A stretch of 33,725 nucleotides of DNA. Source: an uncultured Spirochaetales bacterium. GTDB taxonomy: Bacteria; Spirochaetota; Spirochaetia; Treponematales; Treponemataceae. Both the position numbers and the translations under genes were made by a program. Within the stretch, counting starts at the first letter, position 1. Each line of letters begins with the position of its first letter. The notes under the pieces are model-generated. The model saw only the letters and a program-made list of their open reading frames with translations, searched no databases and had not been told where the DNA came from. Shown piece by piece: positions 32,812 to 33,725 of the stretch. The stretch is taken from assembly GCA_946406925.1 (NCBI GenBank), contig CAMJMF010000006.1:1-33725 (forward strand), read 5' to 3'.

Positions 32812-33576
32812 ATGATAACCAAAAATGAATTTCCGGTTATGGAATATGATGATGACAAAGACGCAGTTGTAAATCCGTTCAAATGGAACCTTGAGCCATT
32901 TTCTACAGATAAGCTTATTATTACTTTTTTTCCTGATGTCATTGACGATTTGATGAAAAACAATCAGCTTGAGCTGGAACGAAACTTTGGCGGAGAAAAC
33001 CCTGTTTATGTTTACCGCTTTAAAGACCAGCCCGATATTATGATAACTCTGGGTTATGTAGGCTGCCCTGCCTGTGCCGGAAACCTCGAAGTATTTGCAG
33101 CTTGCGGAGCAAAAAAGGTTATGTTCTGCGGCGGCGGCGGTGTTCTTGATAAGACCATAAAAGTCGGCGAGCTTTTGGTTGTTGAAGGCGCAATCCGCGA
33201 TGAGGGCTTTTCTTACAAATACTTAGAGCCTTCGCGCTATATCTTTACAGACAAAGACATTACAAAGAAAATCACCTCATATCTTGAAAAACATAAGATT
33301 CCGTACATCACCGGAATCACATGGACTACAGACGCGATGTTCCGCGAGACAAAGGCGCTTGTTGAGCAGCGCAAGAGCGAAGGCGCAAAAATCGTTGAGA
33401 TGGAGCAGTCTGGCTGCATTGCAATGGCTCAGTACCGCGGCTTTGATTACGGCGCAATTATCTATGGCGGCGACGATGTTTCTCAGGAAGAATGGAACAC
33501 TAGATCCTGGGATAAGCGGAAAGGCATACGCTATAACCTTGTAATGCTTTGCCGCGAACTTGTAAAAGAGTTTTAA
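32812..33576 (+). CDS. Nucleoside phosphorylase (PNP/uridine phosphorylase family)
   Basis: About 254 residues from the ATG at 32812. Landmarks of the PNP_UDP_1 family: GYVGCPACAGNLEVFAACGAKKVMFCGGGGVLD (phosphate and nucleoside-site glycine loop), IVEMEQSGCIAMAQYRGFDYGAIIYGGDDV (Met-Glu sugar-binding segment and catalytic Asp). It cleaves a nucleoside with phosphate to a base and ribose-1-phosphate in salvage. The track extends to 32467 through the birA 5' region, but AGGAGG (32800-32805) is placed 6 nt before 32812, which decides the start. Purine versus pyrimidine preference is not evident. Confidence 0.88.
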   Translation: MITKNEFPVMEYDDDKDAVVNPFKWNLEPFSTDKLIITFFPDVIDDLMKNNQLELERNFGGENPVYVYRFKDQPDIMITLGYVGCPACAGNLEVFAACGAKKVMFCGGGGVLDKTIKVGELLVVEGAIRDEGFSYKYLEPSRYIFTDKDITKKITSYLEKHKIPYITGITWTTDAMFRETKALVEQRKSEGAKIVEMEQSGCIAMAQYRGFDYGAIIYGGDDVSQEEWNTRSWDKRKGIRYNLVMLCRELVKEF

Positions 33577-33634
33577 GCGAGCCGACACTGGCACAAACTC
33601 CGCGCGTCGGATTGAAGCTGCCGCGCGAATAAGC

Positions 33635-33725
33635 TTAGACCGGATACTCGCCGCTGAAGCAGCCTTTGCACCAGCCTTCAAGGCTCTTGCCTGTTTCAGC
33701 AGGGCAGCATGAACGCAGCGCTTTT
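33635..33725 (-). CDS. purF: 3' end of a probable amidophosphoribosyltransferase gene (partial)
   Basis: At the right edge a minus-strand frame ends with LEGWCKGCFSGEYPV and stops at 33635-33637. The C-x2-C-F-(S/T)-G-x-YP ending is the well-known C-terminus of glutamine PRPP amidotransferase (PurF), the first step of purine synthesis. Only ~29 residues are in the window, so the assignment rests on that short tail. It is convergent with the nucleoside phosphorylase gene. The longer track ORF 33277-33681 is in another frame and looks like a shadow. Confidence 0.55.
   Translation of the reverse strand, partial: KALRSCCPAETGKSLEGWCKGCFSGEYPV

Noticed and set aside
33582-33610. CCGAC/GTCGG inverted repeat after the nucleoside phosphorylase
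   Set aside because: Only 5 bp with a 19-nt loop and no T-tract on either strand, too weak to call a terminator.
33277-33681. 134-residue minus-strand ORF at the right edge
   Set aside because: Antisense to the nucleoside phosphorylase; the neighbouring frame ending at 33635 gives a recognisable PurF tail instead.
1-33725. CRISPR arrays, tRNA or rRNA genes
   Set aside because: No regular direct-repeat arrays, no cloverleaf candidates and no rRNA landmarks were seen in reading.

Overview
The window looks like chromosomal DNA of a gut- or mouth-type spirochaete, most likely a Treponema or a relative. The pointers are a thiBPQ transporter operon behind a TPP riboswitch (an arrangement known in Treponema denticola), lipoprotein-type exported proteins, a metNIQ system and a GGDEF protein. 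This placement is inference from gene content; there is no rRNA or other marker in the window. Two blocks, about 1-7100 and 26472-29504, read as clearly more AT-rich than the housekeeping genes around them and look like accessory islands.

Left end (1-7100): a five-gene minus-strand operon that I consider the most interesting part. In transcription order it encodes a small stand-alone RyR-domain protein, a polytopic membrane protein with a PrsW-like stretch, an exported trypsin-like serine protease, a membrane protein with Rossmann-type domains and a second RyR domain, and a TIR-domain protein with one membrane segment and a repetitive C-terminus. The genes are separated by 2-10 nt or overlap. 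TIR domains can make or consume NAD-derived nucleotides, and bacterial RyR domains have been proposed to be nucleotide-ligand sensors, so this could be a membrane-based signalling or defence system with a protease output. Beyond its 3' end lies what looks like the frameshifted remnant of a convergent gene.

Middle (7200-22400): an esterase lipoprotein; a flotillin-like protein coupled to an HD-domain phosphohydrolase; a minus-strand thiamine transporter operon (thiB, thiP, thiQ plus an unknown fourth gene) under a TPP riboswitch; a YhhN-family membrane protein overlapping a glycerate 2-kinase; a diguanylate cyclase; a DUF362 ferredoxin-like protein; metN-metI-metQ; and a PNPOx-fold flavoprotein.

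Right part (22400-33725): a three-gene operon (FeS flavoenzyme of the old-yellow-enzyme class plus both subunits of split aconitase X), which may form a dehydrate-then-reduce pathway; a 1010-residue SF1 helicase with a C-terminal DUF2726-like nuclease and a WYL-like N-terminus, a defence candidate; the biotin ECF transporter bioY-bioM-bioN convergent with birA, with a perfect 11-bp BirA-type operator ahead of bioY; a nucleoside phosphorylase; and the 3' end of what looks like purF. Three genes (metN, bioY, birA) lack a Shine-Dalgarno and have a -10 box exactly 6 nt before the ATG, suggesting leaderless mRNAs.
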